This document shows positions 41,989 through 49,662 of a stretch of 64,000 nt of DNA, in pieces (the first letter of the stretch is position 1; each line of letters opens with the position of its first letter). Under the pieces are notes generated by a model. The model had not been told where the DNA came from, did not search any database, and saw only the letters and a list, made by a program, of their open reading frames with translations. The DNA lies in contig CAMVKN010000001.1 of the NCBI GenBank assembly GCA_947168045.1, forward strand, positions 1 to 64,000, in the 5' to 3' direction. A program made the translations under genes and the position numbers. This DNA is from an uncultured Prevotellaceae bacterium. Its GTDB lineage: Bacteria > Bacteroidota > Bacteroidia > Bacteroidales > Bacteroidaceae.

Positions 41989-43769
41989 TTGCTGTAATAT
42001 TTTTTGCGTTTTATCTTTTTTCTCAATAGTTTATTGTCGGGGTCGTCGGCCTGTGCCTGTTTCCACAGCTCAACAGCCCTGTCAGTGTCACCCGCCTGGG
42101 CATAGATGTCACCGGCATGCTCAACGATGACGCCACTGACGAGCGAGTCGCAGCGCAGTGCCTCGTCGATGTAGACCTTTGCCTCAGCATAGCGCTGCTG
42201 GCAGAACAGTATCCAGGCGTAGGTGTCGAGATAGGTGGAATTCTCCGGCTCGGCCTTCACCGTGCGGTAGCTCATCTGCTCGGCGTCGTCCAGGCGCAGA
42301 CCCTGCAGACTGAGGTAGTAGGCATAGTTGTTCAGGCACCCGATGTTGTCTTCCTTCCACACCAGACAGGAGTCGTAGGCGGCGAAGGCGTCCTGCTGGC
42401 GTCCTTTCTCGTGGAGCAGGTCGCCCATGACGGCATAGAAGTCGCTCACAATCTCGGGTATGCTCTCATCGGTGATGACATTGATGCCATTGCGGAAGGC
42501 CTCGAGGGCGTTGTCCTTGTCCTCCTGCCTGTAGTAGGCCATGCCCTGATAGTAGTAGAACACCATCTCCTCAGGGTTATACTGGCGTGCCTCCTGACAC
42601 AGGCTGATGACGGCATCGTTGTCCTCGTTCTCCCAGGCCTGTTGCACCAGGCGCAGACGGGCAGAGGCCTGTTCAGGGGCCAGCTGCAGCACATACTCGT
42701 AGGCCTGCTTGACGCTGTCGGCCGGCATCTCCTTCAGCTGCATGTAGGTAGCCTTCATCTCGGCAATGTCGGCACTGGGCTGTGGCTGGCTGAGCAGCTC
42801 GTCGAAGAGCGAGAGCACGAGTGTGCTGTCGCCGCCCTGCTGTTCATTCTCAATGATAATCTGCCGCAGCTGTCCCACCTTGTCATCGACCGATGCCTTC
42901 GGGTTGAGCAGGATGAGATGGTTGACGCTGTCGGCGGCAGCCTCGTCGCCCTGCCGCAGGTAGTAGTTGCGCATCACCTGCTGGGCACGCAGGTTGCCGG
43001 GGTCGTCGGTCAGCACCTGCTGCAGCACGTCGTAGGCTTCCTGCTCGTGCTCGACGACGAGCAACGTGTTGGCATAGAGCGTGCGATAGGTGGGGTCGTT
43101 AGGATAATGCTCGGCCAGCTGGCGCATCTCGCTGATGGCCTTGTCAGCATCGTTCTGCTCAATATAGATGCGGCACTTCGACAGGGTGGTCCTCTCTGAG
43201 GGTCCGTCGGCAGCCTCCATGCGGTCGAGCACCCCGATGGCTTTCTCGTAGTCCTTCTCCTGGAAGTACAGCTGGTAGAGCATGTCCAGCAGGTCCTGGC
43301 GGCTCTTGTCAGCCTCATACATCTGTTCCACCATGGCAGCGCCCTCAGCGTATGCACCCGACTGGATGCTGGCGTAGGCCATGCGCTCGAGGAAGGTCAT
43401 GTTGGTAGGCTCCAGGTCGCAGGCCCGGCGGAAGGCAGCGAGTGCCTCCTCCTTGCGCTCCATGTCGTCGTAGAAGTCGCCAATGTAGTAATAGGTCTCG
43501 GCAGCCTCGGGGCACAGCTCCTTGCAACGCAACAGCAGGTCGAAGGAAGCGTCGAGATGGCCCTTCTGCCGCTGTAGCAGTGCCTCGTGGAACAGGATGT
43601 CGAACTCTCTCTTGATTTGAGAGTTGAGATTTGAGGTTTGAGATGTGTCGTAGATTTGAGGTTTGAGATTTGAGGTTTGAGATTTAATGACACAACTGTC
43701 CTGGCTGGGCTGCGCCGCCATGCACAGACCTGCCAATGACATCGTTACTATCAGAAAGAGTTTCTTCAT
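41985..43769 (-). CDS. secreted tetratricopeptide-repeat protein
   Basis: A 594-residue exported TPR protein (signal peptide KKLFLIVTMSLAGLCMAA) with about twelve helical repeats, for example AETYYYIGDFYDDMERKEEA and the blocks around DNALEAFRNG. A basic tail (KKIKRKKYYSK) ends it. Residues ~27-50 (SQTSNLKPQI and SQTSNLNSQI) are the translation of a CTCAAAT-type heptanucleotide array, inserted just after the signal peptide. It lies between dut and the DUF4292 gene, a conserved order in Bacteroidales; probably a scaffold for an outer-envelope complex. Confidence 0.88.
   Translation of the reverse strand: MKKLFLIVTMSLAGLCMAAQPSQDSCVIKSQTSNLKPQIYDTSQTSNLNSQIKREFDILFHEALLQRQKGHLDASFDLLLRCKELCPEAAETYYYIGDFYDDMERKEEALAAFRRACDLEPTNMTFLERMAYASIQSGAYAEGAAMVEQMYEADKSRQDLLDMLYQLYFQEKDYEKAIGVLDRMEAADGPSERTTLSKCRIYIEQNDADKAISEMRQLAEHYPNDPTYRTLYANTLLVVEHEQEAYDVLQQVLTDDPGNLRAQQVMRNYYLRQGDEAAADSVNHLILLNPKASVDDKVGQLRQIIIENEQQGGDSTLVLSLFDELLSQPQPSADIAEMKATYMQLKEMPADSVKQAYEYVLQLAPEQASARLRLVQQAWENEDNDAVISLCQEARQYNPEEMVFYYYQGMAYYRQEDKDNALEAFRNGINVITDESIPEIVSDFYAVMGDLLHEKGRQQDAFAAYDSCLVWKEDNIGCLNNYAYYLSLQGLRLDDAEQMSYRTVKAEPENSTYLDTYAWILFCQQRYAEAKVYIDEALRCDSLVSGVIVEHAGDIYAQAGDTDRAVELWKQAQADDPDNKLLRKKIKRKKYYSK
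43612..43686. repeat. heptanucleotide repeat inside the TPR gene
   Basis: About ten 7-base units (GATTTGA, GGTTTGA), read on the minus strand as QTSNLKPQI-like peptide. Confidence 0.9.
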
Positions 43770-43773
43770 ACAA

Positions 43774-43804
43774 AAATCTCAAACCTCAAACCTCAAATCT
43801 CAAT
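43774..43804. repeat. heptanucleotide repeat between dut and the TPR gene
   Basis: Four CTCAAAC/CTCAAAT units filling the 30-base gap. Confidence 0.8.
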
Positions 43805-44234
43805 TCACCCCCGTGTGTCCGTAGCCACCGGCGCCGCGCTCTGTCTCGTCGAGAACCTCCGTCGCTATCAGCTCGGCCTGTTCATGCCGTGCGACGACCA
43901 TCTGCGCCACGCGCTCACCGTCATTGATGGTGAAGGGCTGCTGCGAGAGGTTGATGAGCAGCACGCCCACCTCTCCGCGGTAGTCGGCATCGATGGTGCC
44001 GGGACTGTTCAGCACGGTGATGCCATGCTTCAGGGCCAGTCCGCTGCGTGGCCGCACCTGTGCCTCGTAGCCCGGCGGCAGGGCCATGTATAGCCCTGTG
44101 GGTATGAGGCGCCGCTCCATGGGCATCAGCACTATCGGCTCGCTGATGTTCGCCCTAAGGTCCAGGCCAGCGCTCTGTGCTGTGGCGTATGTCGGCAGTG
44201 GGTGCCGGCTGCGGTTCACTATCTGTATCTTCAT
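43800..44234 (-). CDS. dut: deoxyuridine 5'-triphosphate nucleotidohydrolase
   Basis: A 144-residue trimeric dUTPase that turns dUTP into dUMP and pyrophosphate, keeping uracil out of DNA and feeding thymidylate synthesis. All five motifs are present: [10 protein letters not shown] (1), RSGLALKHG (2), [14 protein letters not shown] (3), the GERVAQMVV region (4), and the C-terminal [11 protein letters not shown] arm (5). First in the dut-TPR-DUF4292-EnvC operon. The zeta-toxin module upstream has its own promoter. Confidence 0.97.
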   Translation of the reverse strand: MKIQIVNRSRHPLPTYATAQSAGLDLRANISEPIVLMPMERRLIPTGLYMALPPGYEAQVRPRSGLALKHGITVLNSPGTIDADYRGEVGVLLINLSQQPFTINDGERVAQMVVARHEQAELIATEVLDETERGAGGYGHTGVN

Positions 44235-44252
44235 GCGTCTTGACAGGTTGCG

Positions 44253-44423
44253 TCAGAGGGTGGCCAGCACCTCCTTGGCAGGGATATACTGGAATCCCCC
44301 CTCGGCCTTCGACACGACGATGGTCTCGTTGCGCAGTGCCTTTTCCTCTAACATCCGCTTCTCAGCCAGTTGCAGGCCGTTCTCCAGTTTGCGGGTAAAG
44401 TTTTTTACTTCTCTATTTGACAT
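44253..44423 (-). CDS. small protein overlapping the zeta-toxin gene, candidate antitoxin
   Basis: A 56-residue frame that begins 11 bases inside the end of the zeta-toxin gene, giving tight coupling. The N-terminal half is a charged amphipathic helix (VKNFTRKLENGLQLAEKRML, EEKALRNE); the C-terminal part (ETIVVSKAEGGFQYIPAKEV) looks like two strands and a short helix. It stops 19 bases before dut. The overlap, small size and charged helix fit an antitoxin, though a classical epsilon antitoxin would normally precede zeta. Function is inferred from position. Confidence 0.65.
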   Translation of the reverse strand: MSNREVKNFTRKLENGLQLAEKRMLEEKALRNETIVVSKAEGGFQYIPAKEVLATL

Positions 44424-44988
44424 AAGTCATCATTTTTTCGTAAGCAGTAGTCTGTAGGATTTCCGTCCTGGCGTTCAGTCCCCCCGTGGCGACGGTGCGG
44501 CGCGGGGTCTCGCTGTTGTCGAAGACGGCCCAGTAGTCAACCAGCGGCACGAAGAGCTTGAACAGGTTGTTGATGCCGGCGACATATCGACGTGTGATGG
44601 TACCCTTGGGTATGCCGTGGCCGCCCTTGCTGACGCGTTCTTCCACGCGCCGCATGGCCAGCTCGGGGCTGTCGAGCCAGAAGTAGAGCAGACTGACCCG
44701 ATAGTCCTGCCCCTTGGCACGGCGGACCAGGTTGACATAAGAGCGCGTGGCGAGCGTCGTCTCAATAGAGAAGCTCTCGTCACGCGACAGCAGGTCTTCT
44801 ATGCGCTGCAGCATCAGCCGTCCGGACTCGATGGCCACGCTGGCAGGATTGAATGGCGACAGCCCTCGGGCTATCTCATCGGCATTGACAAACTCCTTGC
44901 ACCCGAGGATATCGGGCAACACAGTGTAAGAGGCAGTGGTCTTCCCTGCCCCGTTACAGCCACTGATGATATACAGGTTTTTTGCCAT
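44413..44988 (-). CDS. zeta-toxin family kinase
   Basis: A 191-residue zeta/PezT-type P-loop kinase. Walker A is GCNGAGKTT (10-18); NADEIARGLSPFNPASVAIE (about residues 36-55) holds the catalytic Asp region, followed by ETTLATRSY and RRVEERVSKGG (lid-like arginines). Known zeta toxins phosphorylate UDP-N-acetylglucosamine and block cell-wall synthesis. The start at 44988 is preferred over 45030 because a -7 box lies between them. Downstream overlaps a 56-residue ORF that could be its antitoxin. Some Bacteroidetes homologues may not be toxic. Confidence 0.85.
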   Translation of the reverse strand: MAKNLYIISGCNGAGKTTASYTVLPDILGCKEFVNADEIARGLSPFNPASVAIESGRLMLQRIEDLLSRDESFSIETTLATRSYVNLVRRAKGQDYRVSLLYFWLDSPELAMRRVEERVSKGGHGIPKGTITRRYVAGINNLFKLFVPLVDYWAVFDNSETPRRTVATGGLNARTEILQTTAYEKMMTYVK

Positions 44989-44997
44989 AACTCGGTG

Positions 44998-45005
44998 CAA
45001 AGATA
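44998..45005 (-). promoter_or_regulatory. -7 box for the zeta-toxin module
   Basis: TATCTTTG on the minus strand, 9 bases before the start at 44988; an almost leaderless mRNA. Confidence 0.6.
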
Positions 45006-45095
45006 CAAATAATTCTGCTAACAGCGTCAAACTATTGTGTTAAAAAGGGCAAACAGGGCCTTTGTTGCCCCTGTCTGCCCCGTTTGAGCCTTCAT

Positions 45096-45329
45096 TCAGC
45101 GGTGTTTGCGGTTGGCACGCTGCTCGCGGTACTTGGCTTTCTGGCGCGCCGACCCACTGCCGTGGGCACCGGTGATGTACTGTTTCTTCTTGGCCTTGGT
45201 CTTCACCTTCCCCTCGGTGTCGTCGCGGCGCTGGCCGCCACGGCCGAAGGAGATGCCGTTCTCAAGGATATGCTGGAAATCCGAGCCCCCTAAGTTAGGG
45301 GGTTGGGGGTCTGAACCTGTTTTATTCAT
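45096..45329 (-). CDS. small basic protein of unknown function
   Basis: 77 residues with a very basic C-terminal half (KVKTKAKKKQYITGAHGSG, then KAKYREQRANRKHR), suggesting RNA or ribosome binding. The first ~15 residues (GSDPQPPNLGGSD) come from a copy of the CCCCCTAAGTTAGGGGG palindromic element, so the original protein probably began near FQHILENG. It lies 48 bases after purH on the same strand. I do not recognise the family. Confidence 0.65.
   Translation of the reverse strand: MNKTGSDPQPPNLGGSDFQHILENGISFGRGGQRRDDTEGKVKTKAKKKQYITGAHGSGSARQKAKYREQRANRKHR
45288..45318. repeat. CCCCCTAAGTTAGGGGG element in the 5' end of the small basic gene
   Basis: The same 31-base sequence as the arms at 25688 and ~25786, here single and in frame. 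Confidence 0.85.
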
Positions 45330-45377
45330 AGCTTTATTATTGTTTCAATGAGTTGACGGGGGCTGAGGGGGCTGAAA

Positions 45378-46568
45378 TTAGTGATGGAACAGCCTGACGC
45401 CGGTGAAGGCCATGGCAATGCCATACTTGTCGCAGGTCATGATGACATGGTCGTCACGCACCGAGCCGCCAGCCTGGGCAATGTACTGCACACCGCTCTT
45501 GTGGGCCCGCTCGATGTTGTCGCCGAAGGGGAAGAAGGCATCGCTGCCCAGGCTCACCTCGGTGTTCTTGGCTATCCACTCCTTCTTCTCCTGCAGTGTC
45601 AGCACCTCGGGCTGCTCGGTGAAGAACTGCTGCCAGCTGCCCTCGCGCAACACGTCATCGTGCTCGTCCTCAGAGATATACACGTCGATGGTGTTGTCAC
45701 GGTCGGCACGGCGTATGTTGGGCAGGAACGGCAGGCTGAGCACCTTCGGGTGCTGGCGCAGCCACCATGTGTCGGCCTTCTGTCCGGCCAGGCGCGTGCA
45801 GTGGATGCGGCTCTGCTGGCCGGCGCCGATGCCGATGGCCTGGCCGTCCTTGACATAGCAGACGCTGTTCGACTGCGTATATTTCAGGGTGATGAGCGCT
45901 ATCATCAGGTCGCGGCGGGCCTCAGCGCTGAAGGTCTTGTTCTGTGTGGGGATGTTGTCAAACAGGGTGGGGTCGTCCAGGCGAATCTCATTGCGTCCCT
46001 GCTCGAAGGTCACGCCGAACACCTGCTTGCGCTCAATGGGGTCGGGCTGGTAGGCGGGGTCCACCTTCAGCACGTTATAGGTGCCCTTGCGCTTCTCACG
46101 CAGTATCTGCAGGGCCTCGTCGGTATAGCCGGGGGCGATGATGCCGTCAGACACCTCGCGCTTGATGATGAGGGCAGTGGTCTTGTCACAGACGTCGCTC
46201 AGGGCGATGAAGTCGCCATAGCTCGACATACGGTCGGCACCGCGTGCACGGGCGTATGCACAGGCTACGGGCGAGGCGTCAAGGCCCTCGATGTCGTCAA
46301 CGAAATAGATGTGCTTCAGCGTGTCGCTCAGCGGCAGACCCACCGCAGCACCGGCGGGCGAGACGTGCTTGAACGACGCGGCAGAGGGCAGACCGGTGGC
46401 CTGACGCAACTCCTTCACCAGCTGCCACGAGTTCAGGGCGTCGAGCAGGTTGATATAGCCGGGACGGCCGTTCAGCACCTCAATGGGCAGTTCACTGCCG
46501 TCGCTCATAAAGACACGCGACGGCTTCTGATTCGGATTGCATCCGTACTTCAGGGCAAGTTCTTTCAT
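45378..46568 (-). CDS. purH: AICAR transformylase (single-domain PurH-like)
   Basis: A 396-residue enzyme with only the AICAR formyltransferase part of PurH: FKHVSPAGAAVG, GIGAGQQSRIHCTR, NTEVSLGSDAFFPF and VGSVRDD-like AGGSVRDDHVI. It adds a formyl group from 10-formyl-THF to AICAR late in purine synthesis. The N-terminal IMP cyclohydrolase (MGS-like) domain of bifunctional PurH is absent, so that step must be done by another protein. The start MKELALKYGCNPNQ at 46568 matches family; the in-frame ATG at 46592 adds eight residues. The symbol is used loosely. Confidence 0.88.
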   Translation of the reverse strand: MKELALKYGCNPNQKPSRVFMSDGSELPIEVLNGRPGYINLLDALNSWQLVKELRQATGLPSAASFKHVSPAGAAVGLPLSDTLKHIYFVDDIEGLDASPVACAYARARGADRMSSYGDFIALSDVCDKTTALIIKREVSDGIIAPGYTDEALQILREKRKGTYNVLKVDPAYQPDPIERKQVFGVTFEQGRNEIRLDDPTLFDNIPTQNKTFSAEARRDLMIALITLKYTQSNSVCYVKDGQAIGIGAGQQSRIHCTRLAGQKADTWWLRQHPKVLSLPFLPNIRRADRDNTIDVYISEDEHDDVLREGSWQQFFTEQPEVLTLQEKKEWIAKNTEVSLGSDAFFPFGDNIERAHKSGVQYIAQAGGSVRDDHVIMTCDKYGIAMAFTGVRLFHH

Positions 46569-46600
46569 ACTCTCTTTTAGGTTTAATTGCAATTTGCGTG

Positions 46601-46608
46601 CAAAGTTA
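46601..46608 (-). promoter_or_regulatory. -7 box for purH, at the edge of the 141-bp repeat
   Basis: TAACTTTG on the minus strand, 33 bases before the start codon, forming the first bases of the repeat. Confidence 0.55.
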
Positions 46609-46741
46609 CGAAAAAACGAGGGAAATGAAAAGAAAAACTTGATTTCTTTTCATTTCCGAGTGCAAAGTAACTTCGGCAAAGCCAAAGTTACGAAAAGTCG
46701 AGAGAAGAACAAAACAAACGCGTTTGTTTTTTCTTCCGAGA
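46601..46741. repeat. 141-bp direct repeat, left copy (with island edge)
   Basis: 141 bases identical to 53669-53809 except one T/C difference near position 38. It is built of palindromes: GGAAATGAAAAGAAA with its complement TTTCTTTTCATTTCC, a GTAACTTCGGC / GCCAAAGTTACG pair, and GAACAAAACAAACGCGTTTG. The remaining DNA to 47082 holds AT-rich sequence and the XRE promoter; no other gene is seen. Confidence 0.95.
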
Positions 46742-47006
46742 GCAGTGCAAGTTCACTTGCCAACTGCCGAGCGTGAGCATCATCGCTGTTTTCGGCAGCA
46801 AAGGTATATCAAAACATCCAAACGGGATAGCCACGAAAATTAGTTCTTGGTTTTTAACGCTTGAAAAACTTACAAGCTTACTGTCCGATGAGCTTGCTCA
46901 ACCTTGGTGTGCGGCACCTCCCATTGCGGCATTGAGGCCATAACGGGGTAGTAGGCTACCCCCATAGTGGCATTTGTACTATTTTTGCAATATAAATGCC
47001 AATAAG

Positions 47007-47038
47007 TTTGTTACTTTGCAGATAATTTGTTAAATTTG
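47007..47038 (+). promoter_or_regulatory. promoter of the XRE/WG genes
   Basis: -33 TTTG at 47007-47010 and -7 TAAATTTG at 47031-47038, spaced by 20 bases; a good match to the Bacteroidetes consensus, 44 bases before the start codon. Confidence 0.7.
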
Positions 47039-47082
47039 CACACGAAACGCCTAATGTTGGGCAAGGGATAACTAAAAACGGT

Positions 47083-47289
47083 ATGAATATACAACATTAT
47101 AATAGACTAAAGGTCGTACTGGCCGAGAAAGAAAAGACTGGCACATGGCTTTCAGAGCAGATGCGCCGCAACATTGGAACTGTATCTCGATGGATGACCA
47201 ACAAGGTTCAGCCCTCCGTGGAACAACTCTTTGACATCGCCAAGCATCTCGACGTAGATGTGAGGGAGTTATTGGTATCAACGAAGTAA
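47083..47289 (+). CDS. XRE-family helix-turn-helix regulator
   Basis: A 68-residue stand-alone HTH protein: LKVVLAEKEKTGTWLSEQM (helices 1-2), RNIGTVSRWMTNKVQPS (recognition helix), then EQLFDIAKHLDVDVRELL. This is the lambda-Cro/C.AhdI type used as a controller in restriction-modification, phage and toxin modules. It is first in the AT-rich island and 12 bases before the WG-repeat gene, so it may regulate the island. Confidence 0.9.
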   Translation: MNIQHYNRLKVVLAEKEKTGTWLSEQMRRNIGTVSRWMTNKVQPSVEQLFDIAKHLDVDVRELLVSTK

Positions 47290-47301
47290 AAAGAAAGCAA
47301 T

Positions 47302-48219
47302 ATGAAAATAATAGTTGACACGAAGGATTACAACCTCCAAGAAGATAAAAGGCTTCTTATTCCTTTTATACATGATTACACGGGTCTAATTGGCTTTGTC
47401 AACAAAAAAGGTCATATCAAAATACCATATTCTTATGAACGCGTCTATGATGACTTTTATCATAAAGAGGATGTTGTCAGAATTTCCTTGAGTGACAATA
47501 AAGACAAACTTGTAAAAACTATAATTTCAATAGATGGAGAAAGGCTCTTCAAAGAGTATTACAATGAAATAGTTATGTCTGCTGACAGGCAGAGATTCGT
47601 AGTGTTGAATACAAATGGGCAATGGGCTGTTTTAGATAGAGAGGAAATAGAAATTGTACCATTTGGGAAATATGATTGGATAGATGGTTTTAGGAATGGT
47701 TTTGCCAGAGTAAAACAAGGTAAGACAACAAATGGCAAAACAGGAGAAGGAAATCTATGGGGAATAATAAACACCGATGGCAAGGAAATACTTCCAGTGG
47801 TTTTTCCTAATATTCATTCCTTTGTAGATGAGTCGAACGATTATACGACCTTTGACAAAGATTATATTACGATAGAATTCTTTGATGAGGAAAAAGTTGA
47901 ATCATTATATGTAGAGGGATATTTCGAACCTTTGCAATGTCCTTCGAGAGTAAGAAATGTTTCTTTTAATGGGTTGAAAAATAACATCATGATAGGCCCA
48001 TTTTTAGTTATGCAAATGCAGAGAGAGAAAGATAAGTATAAAAAGAGAATTGAAGATTATAATGAATCATTACCTAAGAGAAGACAATCAATAAAAGAAG
48101 ATATGTACAATAAGCCACGTTTTGACCCAACTGGTCATTATGATTACAATAAAGCAGCAAGGGAACAGATAGACGATGCATATGATGGACTAGCAGATGC
48201 TCATTGGAATACTGACTAA
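47302..48219 (+). CDS. WG-repeat protein
   Basis: 305 residues, cytoplasmic, AT-rich codons. Repeats of the WG (KWG leptospira) type are visible: TGLIGFVNKKGHIKIPYSYE, QWAVLDREEIEIVPFGKYD, LWGIINTDGKEILPVVFPN. A charged helical tail (~225-305) contains many Lys/Arg/Asp. WG repeats form a beta-propeller-like scaffold of unknown general function. It is co-transcribed with the XRE gene. Confidence 0.85.
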   Translation: MKIIVDTKDYNLQEDKRLLIPFIHDYTGLIGFVNKKGHIKIPYSYERVYDDFYHKEDVVRISLSDNKDKLVKTIISIDGERLFKEYYNEIVMSADRQRFVVLNTNGQWAVLDREEIEIVPFGKYDWIDGFRNGFARVKQGKTTNGKTGEGNLWGIINTDGKEILPVVFPNIHSFVDESNDYTTFDKDYITIEFFDEEKVESLYVEGYFEPLQCPSRVRNVSFNGLKNNIMIGPFLVMQMQREKDKYKKRIEDYNESLPKRRQSIKEDMYNKPRFDPTGHYDYNKAAREQIDDAYDGLADAHWNTD

Positions 48220-48281
48220 AAAACTCCTTAAGAATGTTTAAGAACCTTCGTTAGTTACTGGCAAGAATGAAATCATTTGTT

Positions 48282-48289
48282 TACTTTTG
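48282..48289 (+). promoter_or_regulatory. -7 box for the 48308 gene cluster
   Basis: TACTTTTG, 18 bases before the ATG at 48308. Confidence 0.5.
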
Positions 48290-48307
48290 CAGCAAAATAA
48301 CAAAAGA

Positions 48308-48550
48308 ATGGAAACAAAGAAAAGTGATTTTATAATAAAGCATTTTGGTTGTTACACCAATATAGATGGCAAACAGGTGTTGACAAGTTTAGCAAATGCA
48401 AGTCGAGTTCCAGTTGAAGAGTTTTGGAATGTGTTCTCTGGTGATGCAGAGAGATATTTTGAGATATGGCATATTAAGGGAACATTCGAATTGTCTCTAA
48501 TATTGGATGATGTAACAAGGAAGAGTATAGAACGTAAACATATTGCGTGA
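48308..48550 (+). CDS. small protein of unknown function
   Basis: 80 residues, soluble, mixed alpha/beta by eye (DFIIKHFGCYTNIDGKQ, EEFWNVFSGDAERYFEIW). I do not recognise a family. The ATG at 48308 is preferred to 48287 because the -7 box overlaps the latter. It starts a run of co-directed AT-rich genes that ends at 52323. Confidence 0.6.
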   Translation: METKKSDFIIKHFGCYTNIDGKQVLTSLANASRVPVEEFWNVFSGDAERYFEIWHIKGTFELSLILDDVTRKSIERKHIA

Positions 48551-48584
48551 TTTGATATCTTTAATTAGTAGTAAGCAATAGATT

Positions 48585-49064
48585 ATGAAACTGTCGTCGT
48601 ATAACATAAAGTGCTTGGTGATATACATCCTGTATTGCCTGTTCTTTTTCTTCATTGGAGAAGGAACCTTCTTCGATGATGACGTAAAGAATTACGTGTT
48701 TCAGTATATCGCCATTCCTCTGATAGCATATCTTCTGTTGCCATTTGTACTAAAACTAATTGGCAATTGGAGAATTGTTAGGTGGATAGACGGCACCATA
48801 GATTATGTGTATCGTTCAATCAAAGAGCCAGGGAAGCAGCATGCATTCCACATCGAAAAATCTACATTGTCCTCAGACGATACAACGACAGAGAAAAGCC
48901 ATTGGATATGGAAAGTTCTAAGAATAATCCTATGGGTAGCGATAATCTGGGCCATACTCATATTGATATATGTTATTCCTGGCTTAGGCGTTCCTGTCGC
49001 TGCTCTGGCCGGATATGTGGGTGTAAAAATGAGCAAAAAAGAAAAGAATAATGTCGAACAATAG
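48585..49064 (+). CDS. small membrane protein of unknown function
   Basis: 159 residues with three to four predicted helices: CLVIYILYCLFFFFIGEG, YIAIPLIAYLLLPFVLKLI, then WVAIIWAILILIYVIPGLGV and a short C-terminal one, with a ~55-residue cytoplasmic or periplasmic middle loop. No family recognised. It overlaps the next gene by 14 bases, implying coupling with the predicted nuclease. Confidence 0.65.
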   Translation: MKLSSYNIKCLVIYILYCLFFFFIGEGTFFDDDVKNYVFQYIAIPLIAYLLLPFVLKLIGNWRIVRWIDGTIDYVYRSIKEPGKQHAFHIEKSTLSSDDTTTEKSHWIWKVLRIILWVAIIWAILILIYVIPGLGVPVAALAGYVGVKMSKKEKNNVEQ

Positions 49065-49650
49065 TGAAAGAGACATTATCGTAAGTCACATCTTAATACC
49101 GGCTTTACAAAGGCTGTATGAGATGGATTTTTTTAATATACGCAATGGAGTGTCTGAACGGAATATCTGTGCAAGACTGGCCTACCATATGGAAATCATA
49201 ATGCATGAGATTAATCAGTATAAAGATTATTTCGCTGATGTGGAATACAATCGCAAGAATGATGGCTCAGGGAAGCATTATGATAAAAACCAGAAAGTAT
49301 CACTTCCTATGGTAAGTGATCTAATAGTTCACAAAAGAGATTGGCACCCCAATCTTTTGGCTGTGGAAATGAAACGCTGGAACAATCCTAAAAAAAGAGG
49401 ACAAGACAGGGAGAGATTAAAATCCGTTGTTTCATCACCAGTGGTCAGAAAAGATGATTGCGTGTACGACACGATATTGGGGGCATTTATCATCTATTCT
49501 CCAGATAGAATATTAGTAGAATTCTATGAAAATGTGAATGGACGTGGAACCCAAACAGGAAAAATGGAATTTGAATGTAGATTGGAAGGGACCAGATTCC
49601 TGACATTGGAAAAGAAAAGTGAGAATTGGAAAAATATTGAGATCCAATAA
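49051..49650 (+). CDS. predicted PD-(D/E)XK-fold nuclease-like protein
   Basis: 199 residues, soluble. The core fits a restriction-endonuclease-like fold: helix SERNICARLAYHMEII with E36/E48, then D90 in MVSDLIVH, and E106-x-K108 in LLAVEMKRW, which is the D-(x)n-ExK signature. Later strands GAFIIYSPDRILVEFYE complete a plausible alpha/beta core. It overlaps the membrane-protein gene by 14 bases. A defence or DNA-processing role is possible, but the assignment rests on motif reading only. Confidence 0.6.
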   Translation: MSNNSERDIIVSHILIPALQRLYEMDFFNIRNGVSERNICARLAYHMEIIMHEINQYKDYFADVEYNRKNDGSGKHYDKNQKVSLPMVSDLIVHKRDWHPNLLAVEMKRWNNPKKRGQDRERLKSVVSSPVVRKDDCVYDTILGAFIIYSPDRILVEFYENVNGRGTQTGKMEFECRLEGTRFLTLEKKSENWKNIEIQ

Positions 49651-49662
49651 GAAATAAATACT

